From Ambrosia x helenae (Eukaryota; Streptophyta; Magnoliopsida; Asterales; Asteraceae), in contig CM061231.1 of assembly GCA_030844895.1 (NCBI GenBank), positions 33,861,149-33,925,148 of the forward strand: a stretch of DNA of 64,000 nt, read 5' to 3'. The position numbers and the translations under genes were made by a program. A model generated the notes under the pieces. The model was given only the letters and a program-made list of their open reading frames with translations. It did no database searches and was not told where the DNA came from. The number at the start of each line of letters is the position of its first letter. Positions within the stretch are counted from its first letter, which is position 1. Shown one piece after another: positions 32,728-45,613 of this stretch.

Positions 32728-35119
32728 TGTGACACCCAGCAAACTCAAGGTAATATTTTTCAAACATATAAGTCTACCTTAGCGAAAACAATTATCTAGC
32801 ATACTTGACTAGGTCAGTTTAGTCGGTTTACATTTACGTATTGTCCAGGGTTCAATGATTCTGAGTATCATTGGGATAACATACGCACACACGAGTCTTG
32901 AGTCCCGTTGTTGGTGAATTACATGAATTGGATTAAGTGATAAACATGAGTTGTTCCATATATGATGTGCAATGTGTAAATACGTGTTTATATGGTGGTT
33001 ATATGATTAGGAATACTTAACATATGTTAGAATTGCATGTTCATGTGTTAGAATGTGTTAACATGTGTTAAAACAGGTTTAAACGACAAAAATCATAGAA
33101 AATTGGATTGCTGGAACTTGGTTCGACCTCATGGTCACTCATTCGACCCATGATGAACTCTAATGGACCTTGGTTCGACCCTGCGAGGGTGCGAACCAAC
33201 ACTGACTATAAATACCAACACTGACTATAAATACCATCATAGAAAAATCCATGTGTTAATGATGTTAAATGAGATGATATGTGTTATGTGATGTTTGAAT
33301 GATGAATAGATGATAGAATAATGATCTATGACTGTTTTAGATGATGGTTTATGATTATTATAGGGTGTAATTGATGATTCATGATGTTTTACCCATTTTG
33401 GGGGTTTATGTGTTAGATCTAGGGTTTGTTTTTCATGGTATTGTTGATGATATGATTAGGGGTTTTCATAACATGATAATCTGTGCTTAATAATCTGATT
33501 ATGAGGTGATTTTGATAAGTTTCCATTTTGGGTAAAGATTACATGCATTGATGTGACATTTCCATAATTTGCCATTTTGGGTAAGTTGCGATTTCTTCAT
33601 GAAGCAGACGGATTCGGGACATAATTGGTAGGGTTTTGTGGGGATAGATTAGATGTAATCAACTGCTGTGATTTTGTGATGTTTCGTGATGTTTTCGGAC
33701 TGTTTTGATGCGATTTGGTGCGTTTTATAAGTTTATGCAACATTTGGGTCGAACGGGAACTTAGTTCGACCTTTCGAAGGGTCGAAACAAGCATCAAGAG
33801 GTCAAACCAACACATGTACACAGGGTCGAACCAACTGACATTAACCTCATTTGACCTTGGTTATGGTCGAACCAACATGGATTTATTCCGGTTTGACCCC
33901 ACGACTTCATAAATGTGATTTTTGATGCAAACTAAGTGTTTAACGCATGATTCTTATGTGTAAACTATATGTACTTGATTTATTTGTGTAACGGGTCACC
34001 AACGGGATGTCGGGTCTGTCGGGTGTGTCGGGTTAACGTTCAAACACATTTTCAAACATACTTAGTCATGATCTGGACAATTGGGGACTAGTTAATCTAT
34101 GGGTTATTAGTCAAAACACTTATACAAACTTTATGATAGGTCACCAATATTTGGGACTATCTAGTCGTGTCAGTAATTCTTTTCTAGAAGACGCAAACTA
34201 AGGTGAGTTCACAGCCCCACATTTTACTGTTTTCATTTTCGGGGGAGAAACATGCGGTACGAACTTACAAACTTACGAACTTACAGACTTACGAACTTAC
34301 AAACTTATGAACATTTAGACAAACATATTACATTCTATCACATGGGTACTAATTGACATTACATTATTAAAGTCCTCCTAACTTTTAGTGAACCATTAAT
34401 ATGTGGGGTACATAGCAGGGAAAGTGCGAATAGATCCATTGGGCCTAGCAAGCCCCACTCGGGTTGACTAGCGGTCGGCGACGGGTGCATATTTGTCCTA
34501 TCTAACATTACGACACCGAGTGATGTCCGGTGGCGGGTATTGAGGCAATTCTGACGTTCAGCAGTGGTTCACAACACTTTAGTATCATGTAACGATGTCT
34601 AGCTAGTATCAGATATAACTGTAAGGATTGAATGGTCTGGGTTTACAAACAATGAATGGTCTGGGTTTACAAACATTGATTAGACTGGTTTTACATACAT
34701 TGAATGGTCTGGTTTTACAAACATTGAATGGTCTGGTTTTACAAACATTGATTGGTCTAGACTTACAAACATTACTTACTTTTGCAAACTTAAAACTTTG
34801 TGACTCACCAACATTATGTGCTGACGTTTTTAGCATGTTTTTTCAGGTTGCTAAGGTAGCAGCAGTTGATAGGCGCACGGTGTTGCACGACATCTAGGGT
34901 TCATTTGCATGATTTCAAACGTTGTCAAACTTATGTCACTTACTTTATGAGATGTAAAGACGTTTTATGCTTCCGCTGTAGTTGTTAACACTTTTAAAAT
35001 TCATGAATGGTTTACGCATCCTTACGTTTAGTTGTCATTTATTGTGACCGTTGACTTGGACCCTGGTGTGTCACGCGCCTTGCGATAAAATCCTACACGT
35101 GGAATTTGAGGGTGTGACA
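32728..35119 (+). mobile_element. 3' LTR of element D
   Basis: Preceded by a polypurine tract ACGGGGGGATGATG. It starts TGTGACACCC and ends GGGTGTGACA, 2392 bp. TTCGACC/GGTCGAA words cluster at 33119-33200 before a TATA-like CTATAAATACC (33209 and 33225), and again at 33748-33900. Without a complete 5' partner its age cannot be estimated here. Confidence 0.7.
34625..34770. repeat. minisatellite of ~27-bp units in the gypsy LTR
   Basis: Five to six units of tgaatggtctggttttacaaacat. The homologous place in the 5' LTR (26993-27090) has about four units. Reading frames on both strands here are artefacts of the repeat. Confidence 0.85.
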
Positions 35120-35483
35120 CACACTCTCACCACTTTATCAATTCCAGTTATGCATTAGGCATTTTATTACAATACATGTGTCACCCCGATTTTAGTAAGG
35201 TCCATGATGGTTCAGGAATCCATTTCAATGACCCATTTACCCTTGCAAACACGGACATTCATGAAACATTTTGTGAATGCTTAGCACATAAAATCATAAG
35301 AATTTCACCATCCATTAATGGAATTATCAAAACATATGTACCGTGAGTTAACAAATCAATTCAACATATGTTTAAAGGCTAATTAACACATGGCATATTA
35401 TGTGCATAACACAATATCAATAATATTTCAAAAATCACACATATGTTATCCATGCCAAAACACAAGAACACATGCACACAAAC
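35120..35483. other. spacer, possible start of another gypsy LTR
   Basis: tgtgtcaccccgattttag at 35179 looks like a gypsy LTR start, but no matching end is found. No gene. Confidence 0.3.
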
Positions 35484-36578
35484 ACATCTGGGTCCTTTTG
35501 TTTTACATTTTTTTTTTTGCCAAAATCGCCCTTGACCCTAACCCAGTTAAATATTGTTGTCAACTCTAGGGTAGTTTTGACTTTTTACCTAGGAAATCGA
35601 GGGCATTTTGGATATTTTGTATTCTTTATTTTTTAAAAAAACTTATTTCTTTTTTTTTAGCCTTTAAAAAACCCTCTACTCTCTCCCCTACATCTCTTCA
35701 GACCACCACCACCAAACACCAAGTTCAAACCACCACCTCCATAATCAACATCATCTTCATCACCTGGTCCCTATATCCTCGGTTTCTGTCCATCGTGTGC
35801 AACCACAATCGTATCCGTCGTCTACCACCACTAGCTCCCAAGACCGCACTACAATAATCCACCATTAATTTCTCCTCCTCCGTGACCGATGTACATCACC
35901 ACCGTAACCACCACCAGACAAACTCCACTGCCGCCGTCGTCTTCAACAAGAATCCATCATCATGACCATCATCAGTTTTTATCAAGGAAGAAAATGGGTT
36001 TACCTTCTTATTGGAGATTTGAAGTGAAACCCGTACCATCGGCTTCTGGTTGTTCGAAGCTCAATCGGAAGCCACCACCGTCGCTCGTCTTCTCTCCTCG
36101 TCATCTGAATAGGACGGCTGGCCGGAGACCACAGCCGATAACCCTCATCTCCCTACTCTCGGTTCTCTCTCTTGGTGTTCTTTCTCTCTAATTCTTTCTC
36201 TCTCTAAGATAGCAGTGTATGCGTTCTGTGTGTTTATGTGTGTGGATAAGATTTTTATAAAGAGGCAGGGTAAGTGTGTGTGTGTGTGTGTGTGTGTAAA
36301 AGAGAGATGAGACGAATTGTGAATGTGGTTGGGGTTGTGGCCGGTGGTGGTATAGTTGGTGGCTGGTGGTGACAGTGGCCGGTGGTGGTTTAGGGCTCAC
36401 AGGTCTAGAAGTAGAAGAAGGTGGGGAGGTGGGTTCCATTTATTAAATAAAAATATTAAAAAAGAAAGGGTCAGGCAAAAAAACATAAATATCCCTCAAC
36501 TTAATGAGATAATTTGACTGGGTTAGTGTTAGGGATGATTTTCGCAAAAAAAAATGTAAAACAAAAGGACCCAGATGT
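35484..36578. mobile_element. 1.1-kb element with long terminal inverted repeats
   Basis: The left terminus ACATCTGGGTCCTTTTGTTT is matched exactly by the reverse complement of the right terminus; similarity continues through TACATTTTTTTTTTTGC and AACCCAGT for about 65 bp. The interior is CCA/GGT-rich with microsatellites and gives low-complexity frames on both strands (for example 35889-36191 plus and 36188-36439 minus) that I do not consider genes. Target duplication not identified; long TIRs would suit a Mutator-like element. Confidence 0.5.
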
Positions 36579-38895
36579 AAAAAGTTTTTGATTTTGGACT
36601 GATGTAGCAAAACTGGTCAAACCTCAGGGATGTTTTGGCCATTAACTCTAATTTGAAATGTCGGTGACAACTTTTCCACATGATCCCCTACGCTTTCATC
36701 ATATTATAACTTTAGTCCCTTGGAAGTTGGAAGAGGACAAAACTACAATAGTACAATCTCTTCTTCTCCACCCATTTCAACTTTCTCTCTCTCTCACTTT
36801 GACACTAGGCTTCACCTTCATCCTCCACCAGAATATTTTCACCGGCGGCCTCCTCACCCACCCATCCTCCGACATCTACAGCTTCCCTATCTCTCTCTGT
36901 CACTCCCCATGACCATCTTCCTTCGTACCTCCTCCACCACCATCACAGCCAACATACTAGACTTTCAAATCGGAAATTGGTCAAAATGAGTATGTTTACT
37001 AACAAATTGTCCGTGATTTCGTTGAAAGAAACATTTCACTTGGAATGGTTTTTGTTTGAATTGAAGGGGAATGGTGGTGGGTGAAGTGGGTTTTGAGGGG
37101 GAGAAGGAGATATAAGTTGTAACAGAGTTTGAGATTAGTTGAAGAAATGTTTCATCTGACTAGTACCGCCACTGCCGGAGGCTAAGACATGTTGACTGTA
37201 GAGTTATAGCATATAACGTTAGGAATTTTTTTCTTTTTAAATGAACTTCGATTTTGAGACAGAAGAAGTATAACTATATATGATTGAGTTTAATAATTTA
37301 AAGAAATATAGTAATAATAATATCTTTTTTAACCTATGTCTAAAATTATTCATGTAGTCCACAATTTTAAAAGGCAAATCCATTGATCAAATTAACATCT
37401 TGATTGAGATAAATGCTATTCTTTATTCTCATACTAACAAAGAACATAAACCAAACACTATTATACTATGCTGATTTGATATTATTTGTTTGGCCGTATT
37501 TTGAAAACTATGTTCAGCTTCGGATGCTATTTGCTTTTCATTTTGATTGTTGGGATTATATAAACAAATAAAGGGTCTAATAAACAAATGCAGCCTTTTG
37601 CACCGTAAAAAAATAACCAATTTTCATTTTTATTCTGAACACAATATAATAATTTCTCAATCGATAGCATAAATTCAAGTAATTTTATGTCTCGACCCTA
37701 CCGCAACGTGCTAGGGTAAAATTTTAACCTTTGATTATGTTTTCTCTGTACATATACTATGTGTGAGTCGGGTACATATAAACACGTTATGATTGTTCAA
37801 CATAAATTCATTTACTTTACATTTTGATCTAGCAACGATGTTAGTGAGTCATGTTGGATACACGTGTTTTTTCATATGGTTAACGCATCACATAATGCTT
37901 GGACTAATCCGTTCAATATATGTAATGTACTCGTGCCGCAACGTGCGCGAGTGTATTTATTAGTTTCTTCTCAAACTTTAAAGTTAAAAATTTCATATTC
38001 ACTTCAACTTGGTTTTTTTTTTCTTGTTACATAATTTCTCTTATTTGCGGTTTCCACTGTTATTTTCTTTCCCCTTTTTACCGATAGCTATTTTGGCCTT
38101 TCTTTATATAGTTTCACTGTCTTATTCGCGGTTTTTACGGTTTCGGTGCATCACCATTTTAAGCATTTGAATTGTCCCTTTCTTTTCAAAATGGCCAAGC
38201 TGTTTTCTCATTGTTAGGAGAATATTTGAAGTTATCAAGATTATGGTAGTGTGGCCTAATCATAAAATATGTCAGGAGAAATAGGAATATAATGTTGGTC
38301 CCATTCACTTTAGATTGTTGTCAAATATAATGATTTTTATGGCTTTAAATATGTAGGATTGAAGTCAAAGCTTGCCTTTTGTCTTTGTGGGAAAAGCCCA
38401 TCCAACATGATTGCTTTTGAGATTGATAACGACCTTCCATAGTTTATGTTTTGTTCAAAGCTCAAAACTTGAACACTTGCTCTTGATACTACATTTTATT
38501 AAGTCTACTAGAGACTTCTTTATGTGGATTAATACTTGCTCCAATCTAGAGTACCAAACAATCCAAGAACCAAAATTGCCTGGAAAGATTCGACAATTGA
38601 ACCCACGTTGAAACCCAATGGAAGAAGCCCCTCTGAATAATCAATTGGTATTAAACCAAATGGAAGGAGGTAAAAATTCCAAAAGACTAAACCGCTGAAA
38701 CAATTAAGAACACGCAATTGGTTTGAAAAACAATTGCTGAGCCATTTAAAGATCACTATCGTCGAGAATTGAACAAATGAGTGGACCAATTGAAGAAATA
38801 CAATAGTGAAACGGAACATTTTTATTATATAAGGAGATATATGTAGTTTTGATTTTAGATTGTTTATACATTAAAATTAATTAAGTTTGTGGTTT
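36579..38895. other. A+T-rich spacer with two Helitron-like hairpins
   Basis: Hairpin 37695-37717 has stem ACCCTA/TAGGGT and hairpin 37929-37952 stem ACTCG/CGAGT; both enclose CCGCAACGTGC. Such hairpins near the 3' end of plant Helitrons are common, but only weak ends follow (TATTAG after the second). No gene recognised; 38590-38800 is rich in CAATTG. Confidence 0.35.
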
Positions 38896-39273
38896 AGGTT
38901 CCTGTGCAAAGGACATTTTTCATACAAAATGTGAGAAGTCTATGTAGTCATTGTGTTTTAACTTTTGATTATGATGTTTTTTTATTTCTTTTGCGTTGTA
39001 TTATATAGAAAAACACCAAACATACAATTTAAAACACGGTCAAATGTATTCTAGACATGACATTTAAAACACACTGATTACTTTCTTCGTATGGTATTTT
39101 AGATTGCATGCCGAGAATACATTAATTAGTGTTTTAAATTGTTAAGTTTTGTGTTTTTCTATATAATACTATGTCAAAAAAAATATAAAACATCATGCCT
39201 AAAATTTAAAACATAATGCCTATATATAGACTTCTCACACTTTGTACAAAAAAGACCATTTGTACAGGAACCT
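38896..39273. mobile_element. 378-bp MITE
   Basis: Termini AGGTTCCTGTGCAAAGG and, inverted, AGGTTCCTGTACAAATGG continue for about 48 bp (to GTGAGAAGTCTATA). The interior is A+T rich and repeats tttaaaacac. The first ten bases equal those of the element at 2084, so the two may be one family. Confidence 0.65.
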
Positions 39274-39444
39274 CACCCTATAAGGTAAACTTATAAAAAT
39301 AAGTAATGCACTTTTTCCTCCCTAAGCAATAACATGTATATTTTTTTATAAAATACTTAGAAAAATTAAATGCCAAATAATAAAAATGAAGAAAGTTACT
39401 ATTGGTGGTGAAATCCTCAAGATAGTTTTACCTCATATTTTCGA

Positions 39445-40300
39445 TGTGACATCCTCAGGATACTGAAGGACTAAGCAGGGTTCAGGATGTAACAGTGTTT
39501 TACCTTATGTGCATTCTAAGGATAGACTAACGAATTATCTTATTATGTTATTATTCCAGGTATACTTAATCAATATTAAGCTTTGTAACTGTTCTCTAAC
39601 GGCTATATTGTCTCACTCAAGTCAAAGAAGTTGATCATTGAAGAGCTATATGTGTGAAGCTTGTCCAATGCTAAAGACTAGGTCAACGGTGTAACCGAGG
39701 AGCATTAAAACTAAGAGAAAATCATGGAAACTGTTATACCAACGTCTAGCTTGGTTAAAGCTGCCCCAACATTCACCCGAAACAGTCAAGGAGCATAACT
39801 AAGCAGCGGATATCATGGGATCTCTAATTTATTTCATGTGTAATTATAAAAAGGGGATGGATGAACGAAATATGACACTTAACTATTTCCAACTCACTTG
39901 CTACTAGCTTGCTCGTGATAGAACACCTGATACTCACACACATAACACAACATTGTAATCTTAGTACTTCGTTCATCACTCTTCCAAAGTTGTAAAACAT
40001 TTTTCTTATTAATATTAACAACAAGGCATGGGCTTAGACTCCTCCCGAGGTTTTGTGCCGGCGATCATCAAGTGATCAAGGGCTTTCCTCGTAAATCGAG
40101 TGTTGTTGGCTTGCTTTCTTTCATTTACATTCACTTACAATATTTCTGTGTAAGACAGTTACATCCTCAGGATGTAACTGTCCATCCTGAACACTTTCTT
40201 TGCCATCCTGAGCATAGTTGTCGAACTGTCATTTCTTTGTTATCTTATACCGCCATCTTGAAAATAACACTAAGCTTTTGTCATATTTCACACATTTAGC
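39445..40300 (+). mobile_element. probable LTR remnant
   Basis: Starts TGTGACATCCTCAGG, has a TATA-like AATTATAAAAAGGGG (39843) and a downstream leader-like segment ending in ctcccgaggttttgtgccgg. The word catcctcaggat recurs (39450, 40163) as a palindrome. No partner LTR or target duplication is found. Confidence 0.3.
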
Positions 40301-40554
40301 ATTCTTCCTCACATTTACTAATTTGGAATACAAGATTATTTTTAACAAGTAATTTTTTACCATAACAGTTACAATCTACTATGTCGGTATTTTCAATGTG
40401 TGAACATCTTGTAAAACATATAAAATATTAGTGGGAACGTTTAAATTTAATAAAAACTTTAATTAATAATTTATAAAGAGTTAGAAATTTATCTATATCT
40501 ATACTATATTATAATGCATTCATAATTATAACATATAATGCTTATGTATCACAC

Positions 40555-41900
40555 CTCATGAAGGCGGAAACACGAGGCATGGCACAAAAGGTTTTCATGC
40601 ATCCAGTTAAGCAAACATCAATATGAAATGAAAATTCATTTGATAACAAAGTTTACAAAAAGTTACAAAACAATGTAACCGTAGCCCTAGTTTAAACAAA
40701 CCATATGACAACTCGTTCAATTTTTGACAACCAAAAAGACAAGTTTTTAAAATCCGGGATTTGACAAATATATCTTGTGTGAGAATGGGAAATATAATGA
40801 AACTCCCTATAAAAGTGGTATCGATGTGATGGATGCTTCAACTTCTAGACTTCGTCAACCTCATTCACTCCTCTGAAAACATGCTTAAAAACATCAACAT
40901 AATGCTGACGAGTTCACATGTTTTAATTGCATCAAATTAAATTAAACCATAACATTTGAAAAACCATATACATAGTCAGTGAAATGCATGATGATCAAAT
41001 CAATGTTTAATTACGACACAGGTATGTGTGCCCGCATAAGCCTAAAATTAAACCCATGATGTTCTATTATGTATTGCAGGTTGAGAATTGACAAAGGAGG
41101 ATTTATGGGTTGTCAAAAATATGATATCAAAACACATAAAGAAACGATTTATAACCAAAACCAAAAACGTGTAGTCCCAAAACATACAAAGATTCTTAAG
41201 ATACAAAGAAATAACCCTAACACCTAGACACACCAGACTCAACGACTCAAACCCAATCTATACAAGATATCGCACCTTAAAGATTATACAAACTCAAGTA
41301 GAAAACTTTATGTGTCAATCAAATCTTAACTCTAGACGAAACCCTATATCAATGGGAAGAAGAACCTGGAAGGTGTGAAGAATAATATCTTAATGGTTTT
41401 GTTAGAATTTCTTGACAGGAAATCCTAAGAGAGATATGAAGAGATACGTGTAAAAGTTTCTGATGCTTTGATATGAAGACTTATGAGAGTTTCAATAGGG
41501 TGAGTATTAATCCACCCTAATTGTGAAAATGGGCTGGCCAATGTGCATAAACACGCCCAATATATTTAGCTCAGTATTTAACTTCCTAGGCCCATATCTT
41601 GATACCCCCTTAACATCTTGTGGACTTCGTTAAATATAAAAAGAGCCCATAGTAAATCTTCTATGAGTCAAGTCCAACAGCCACAAGCATCCATCCAACC
41701 ATAAGTTTACTAGCCACCAATCTTCTTATCTGGTCGACTTTAAGTCAACTACAAACTGGAACAATATCCTACACAAACACTTATGTAACATGATGGAAAC
41801 AAGTAATAAAATTGAATAAGGAGAAGACTTAGACTTTTCAATATGGGTCAATCTTCTTATCATATTTTAACAATGTAATCTTCATGTTTTCTTAGTTTGA
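40555..41900 (-). mobile_element. gypsy LTR remnant related to the solo LTR at 27512
   Basis: It begins TGTATCACACCTCATGAAGG and reads gcggaaacacgaggcatggc, parallel to tgtaacaccccaaccgatggcggaaacatcgaggtg at 27512 (shown in parts). By that parallel the LTR lies on the minus strand. The other end is not identified; the right limit is approximate. Confidence 0.35.
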
Positions 41901-42551
41901 AGTTATTCATCTTTCATATAATTTCAACTTTCATAAATATAGTCTTCTTCCTCCTTTTTTCCCTAAAATTTCTTGATTTATAGGATGAGGATGAAGAGGA
42001 CTGGTGTTGTTGATGAGAGACTAAAGAGGTAAACAATAATTAGACTCACATTGTCAGATGGAATGGGTTACTATCTAAAATGTATAATTTTTGGCATACA
42101 CCAATTCAAGTCGGGACAATCTGAACATGCTTGTCTAGATTTGATTTAAAAAGTCGAAAACTCTTACCATTATGCGAATGATATATTTCATTGTGGCTTT
42201 AGATAGATATGATAAAGTTTATGTATAAAAATCAAAAATGTTGTATACAAGGAAATATTTAGAGATTTATGAATTAGATATATCTTTTGTGACTTTTAAT
42301 ATGTAATTTCTATTATTTCTATTGTTATGCTTAATATAATTTAAATTGTTTAACATGTGCATCACAAGGCCATATAACTTAAGAAACATAATAAAATTAT
42401 ATATAATATAATTCACGTGAGAAGTGATTAATACACGGTTATCTAATTGATAAAATTTTCCTTTTTGGGTCTTCAATTACGATGTCCAAATACGAATGTC
42501 AATAATGAAGTTTAAATGGTTGGGAATTGTTCAGGAAGACTATATATGAAA

Positions 42552-43900
42552 CTAGCTGATTACCCCGGGAGTGTCCTGGGGTTGAAAAATTTAACATGAC
42601 TTAATAAAAATGATAAAAGTAGAGAACATACCAATCGTAAACTCAGTCATACAGATCATTAATTCCCATTTGCGTTCACTGACCTGAACCTTGAAACAAA
42701 TGTGGCGATTCATAGCTCACTTAAGCAGTAGCTTCGGCTTTCTCTTCATAGTCTTGTGGTGGCTAAAGAGTACAGATGGTGGTGGATAATAAATACCATT
42801 AAACCATTCCAAACCCATGACCTTATAAGCAATAACGAAGCCGGAAAAAACAGAAACAGATACGCAGTCATATCCTGCTCACAGCCCTACAAACCAAAAA
42901 GATGGTCACAAGACGATTCATGTGCATAATAAATACCAAATATAACAATCATAAAACATGGCCACTAATTGTAATATCATAATCATATATAGGACAAAAT
43001 TCATGTGCATAAAGAATACCATATATAACCAACACTCATAGGAACAAATTATAAAAATGTACCCTGAATTTATTGTATTCCTCTTTCACTTTCAATTGAA
43101 CATCTTTTCTTGTAGCATGTACATTTATTGGACCAAGAAAAGCCCTCATAAATCTTCCTGTAACCTAACAATCCCAATTTAAACTAAACTTTTCTAAAAA
43201 CCACAAACAAAAACATTAAAAAAACCAATAAAATAAAATCATACCATAAGATTTACTAGGAAGAAATGTAGCTGCATCTCCTTCACTTAATGTATATTAT
43301 TCTCTACTTAACTCTTCAACTAACTGTACACAAATAAAACAAAACAAACAATTAACAATATTCAAACAATAATAAACCAAACAAACAAACAAAAAAAGGT
43401 TTACTTTTTCAGGATCTTTTGGATCCAAATCTCCTTTCTTGAGAGAAGAAGCAATAAAAGATTGAACCCTTTCAATATTGGAATCTAAAGCAAGTGCTCG
43501 TTGCCTTAAAGATGCTTCCTCTTATGAGTTTCTTGAAATTAGAGCTGCGGCTGATTCTTGCAACTCTTTACTTTGTTCCAAGATTCTTGAAACTTCTTCT
43601 GCAACGGTTCTTTCAGATGAGTTTCCATCAACCATCTTAATTAGATCGACCCTTAGATCTAATAATATTATTATTAATACACAGTTCAATGAAGTAATTG
43701 AATTTGAGATTATGTAATCAATGAATTGAACTATTATAATAATAAAAATATAGATCTGAAATTAAAATAACAACTAAATAATCGACAATTAATGTTGCAT
43801 GTTAATTAAAACTACAATAAAACATACTTACAATCTCTCAAATCTGAAGATGACGCCGATTGAAGATGACGGCGCTTGAAGATGATGATATTAAGACGGC
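42552..43900 (-). mobile_element. Helitron 3' end with captured gene exons; 5' end not found
   Basis: On the minus strand the sequence reads CCCCAGGACACTCCCGGGG, an 8-bp stem with one mismatch around CAC, then TAATCAG, CTAG and T. A hairpin a few bases before CTRR, followed by T, is the 3' end of a plant Helitron. Upstream (to the right) lies a TMEM120-like gene fragment on the same strand. A TC start preceded by A was not recognised, so the right boundary is nominal; a 66-bp tandem duplication at 44051-44171 may mark its edge. Confidence 0.5.
42797..43635 (-). pseudogene. TMEM120/TMPIT-like gene fragment, four exons
   Basis: Exons, all with GT-AG borders and compatible phases: 43405-43635, 43245-43323, 43063-43157 and 42797-42874. 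Together they give 161 codons. Exon 1 starts MVDGNSSERTVAEEVSRI and is helical (KELQESAAALISRNS), exon 2 holds EGDAATFLPSK, exon 3 FMRAFLGPINV and RKDVQLKVKEEYNKF, and exon 4 the first membrane helix YLFLFFPASLLLIRSWVW. This is the order of plant TMEM120 (TMPIT-like) proteins, multi-pass membrane proteins of the nuclear envelope/ER, whose remaining membrane helices are absent. TAA codons at 43522-43524 and in exon 2 (EELSRE then stop, around 43297) interrupt it. It lies just inside a Helitron end, so gene capture is likely. Confidence 0.7.
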
Positions 43901-44666
43901 GCTCGAAACACAGAGGAGAATAAAGAAGAAGAATAATAAAGAGGGGTTATGTAAAAAAGATGGAAGACAGATCGGCAGAGAGATGAGGATAAAGAAATAG
44001 AGAGGCGTTATGGAAGAAAGATGGAAGAGATAACAATAAAGAAGAAGAAGAATAGAGAAGATAGGAATAGGGTTTTAATTTTTTTATTAGATTTAATATA
44101 ATAAAAACGAAAAAAAATAGAGAAGATAGGAATAGGGTTTTATTTTTTATTAGATTTAATATAATAAAAACAAAAAATTAAAAAAAAAATTCGCCTCATT
44201 ATGCCATGTGGCACATTCAAGGGAGGGTTGAGCCCACTATTGAATGCCACATCAGCAAACATCAATTTTTTTATATATACTCGGCGAGATCCCATGTGGA
44301 AACACACGGGACGATTAAGCCAAGCCTTATCCGCTGTACGGTAACCACCGACACGTCAACAGACCAAACGTCTGTTGAGAGGAACCGCTGTTTCGCAATG
44401 TCTGTTTATATCTTTTATAATAATCATTATTATATTATATACATAAAAAAGTATAAGCAGACCCACTGTTAACTGCTGTTCCTTGCACGATAACAGTTAA
44501 TAACATGAATCATATGTTTAATAACTGAAATGTTACAACCAAAGGAATAAAAAGTCTACAGACGGATTAAAAAGCTGTAGTCAATATGTAGCGATATATA
44601 AAAAACAATATATAATCAATGTTAAACAAAACAAACATAATCAATTTTGAACATCAATATACATAG
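43901..44666. other. purine-rich spacer with a 66-bp tandem duplication
   Basis: aatagagaagataggaatag starts at 44051 and again at 44117. A G+C-richer part (44200-44400) has no recognised gene. Confidence 0.4.
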
Positions 44667-44990
44667 CTAGTTAAAGGAATTAATAAACTTAAGCTTCAAT
44701 TCCATTGAAGCTTCAACCTGTGCATGCAGATCTTTCAATCTTGCCAAAAATTCTACGTCCTTAATCCTGGACTCTGAATTGCACAGCACGGACAGGTCAC
44801 GAACAGCGGTCGAAGGCATTGACTTCAAAGTACGTTGCACATCATCTTGGTCAAAGGTGCCCAAGTGCAAACGGTCAAAACAAATCTTCAAGTCTCTTGT
44901 AGTCTTCAGATCTTGATAGTATCGTGCTGTAATTTGATTAAGAACAAATTCGTTCATTTCATCTTGACGGTTATCACTTGGGGCTGCCAT
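44667..44990 (-). CDS. hypothetical 107-residue helical protein
   Basis: Not recognised. From ATG 44990 the frame is intact: MAAPSDNRQDEMNEFVLNQI, a middle with CFDRLHLGTFDQDDVQRTLK, and a C-terminus EFLARLKDLHAQVEASMELK, predicted by eye to be largely alpha-helical, with no membrane segment or signal peptide. Before element A inserted at 45084, its upstream region continued into 59383 and beyond, where a similarly sized frame (59725-60051) points the other way. The pair may have shared a promoter. A TE-derived origin is possible. Confidence 0.35.
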   Translation of the reverse strand: MAAPSDNRQDEMNEFVLNQITARYYQDLKTTRDLKICFDRLHLGTFDQDDVQRTLKSMPSTAVRDLSVLCNSESRIKDVEFLARLKDLHAQVEASMELKLKFINSFN

Positions 44991-45084
44991 TGATGCAATT
45001 GGTGAAGAATAAAATTCAAATGTTAATATTAAAATGGTTTATGATGAACTTCCGGATGTCTTTACTATTTTATACACTGATAAC

Positions 45085-45598
45085 TGTTGATGAATATTAT
45101 GCGACTAATGCTATTGGATTGCACATTCATTATGTTTGTCACATTCGGGAGGTCGAAGGTGGAAAATTATATGGTCGAATGTAGATAAATATGGTCGAAG
45201 GAAGATAACAGGTCGAAGGAGAAGTTATTGTAGAACATAGTGTTGATTCGCCCTTTAGTTTGGTCGAACCTGCACATTCGCCCATACGTTTGGTCGAATG
45301 TGCAGGTCTATATAAAGGCTGAATCAGATTTTAAAGTTAATAGTGGTCATTTTTGTTTCCCTCCTTCGAGTGTGTTTTCTCCCTAGGGTTTCTTTGAGTC
45401 TGAATTTAGTTTATTTCATTGTAAACAATCCTTTGTAAGATTAAACTACATGTTTATGAATGAAATGGAAACTTTGAAAGTGATTTGTGTGTTTTGCTAG
45501 TATTATTATCATTTCGTAATCGATTCAGGGATTCCGCACCTGAATTGATATACTTGTTTGATCAACGTCTTTGTTTTTGACAATTCTATCCTCCTACA
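45085..45598 (+). mobile_element. 5' LTR of element A
   Basis: TGTTGATGAATATTATGCG ... CTCCTACA. GGTCGAA words lie at about 45152, 45172, 45190, 45211, 45262 and 45291, with TTCGCCC at 45249 and 45279, directly before a TATA box TATATAAA (45309-45316). A CCTAGGGTTTC block and polyadenylation-like words follow. Confidence 0.9.
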
Positions 45599-45601
45599 AA
45601 G

Positions 45602-45613
45602 TGGTATCAGAGC
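45602..45613 (+). other. primer-binding site of element A (initiator tRNA-Met)
   Basis: TGGTATCAGAGC, an exact match to the standard copia primer site, three bases after the LTR end. Confidence 0.9.

Larger units (their letters stand above)
26990..35119 (+). mobile_element. element D: degraded Ty3/gypsy retrotransposon
   Basis: 5' LTR remnant (26990-27433), primer site, leader interrupted by a solo LTR, gag (30549-31820), protease/RNase H remnants, polypurine tract and a 2.4-kb 3' LTR (32728-35119). The LTR begins TGTGACACCC and ends GGGTGTGACA. Most of RT and all of integrase are missing between about 31830 and 32085. The 5' LTR has lost its first ~1.9 kb, so no target duplication can be read. 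Confidence 0.7.

Noticed and set aside
34609..34897. Coding frames on both strands with repeated VCKTRPFN / LNGLVLQT
   Set aside because: Products of a 27-bp minisatellite in an LTR whose unit length is a multiple of three.
35889..36439. Pro/His-rich proteins on both strands
   Set aside because: Low-complexity CCA/CACA repeats within a TIR element; no family recognised.
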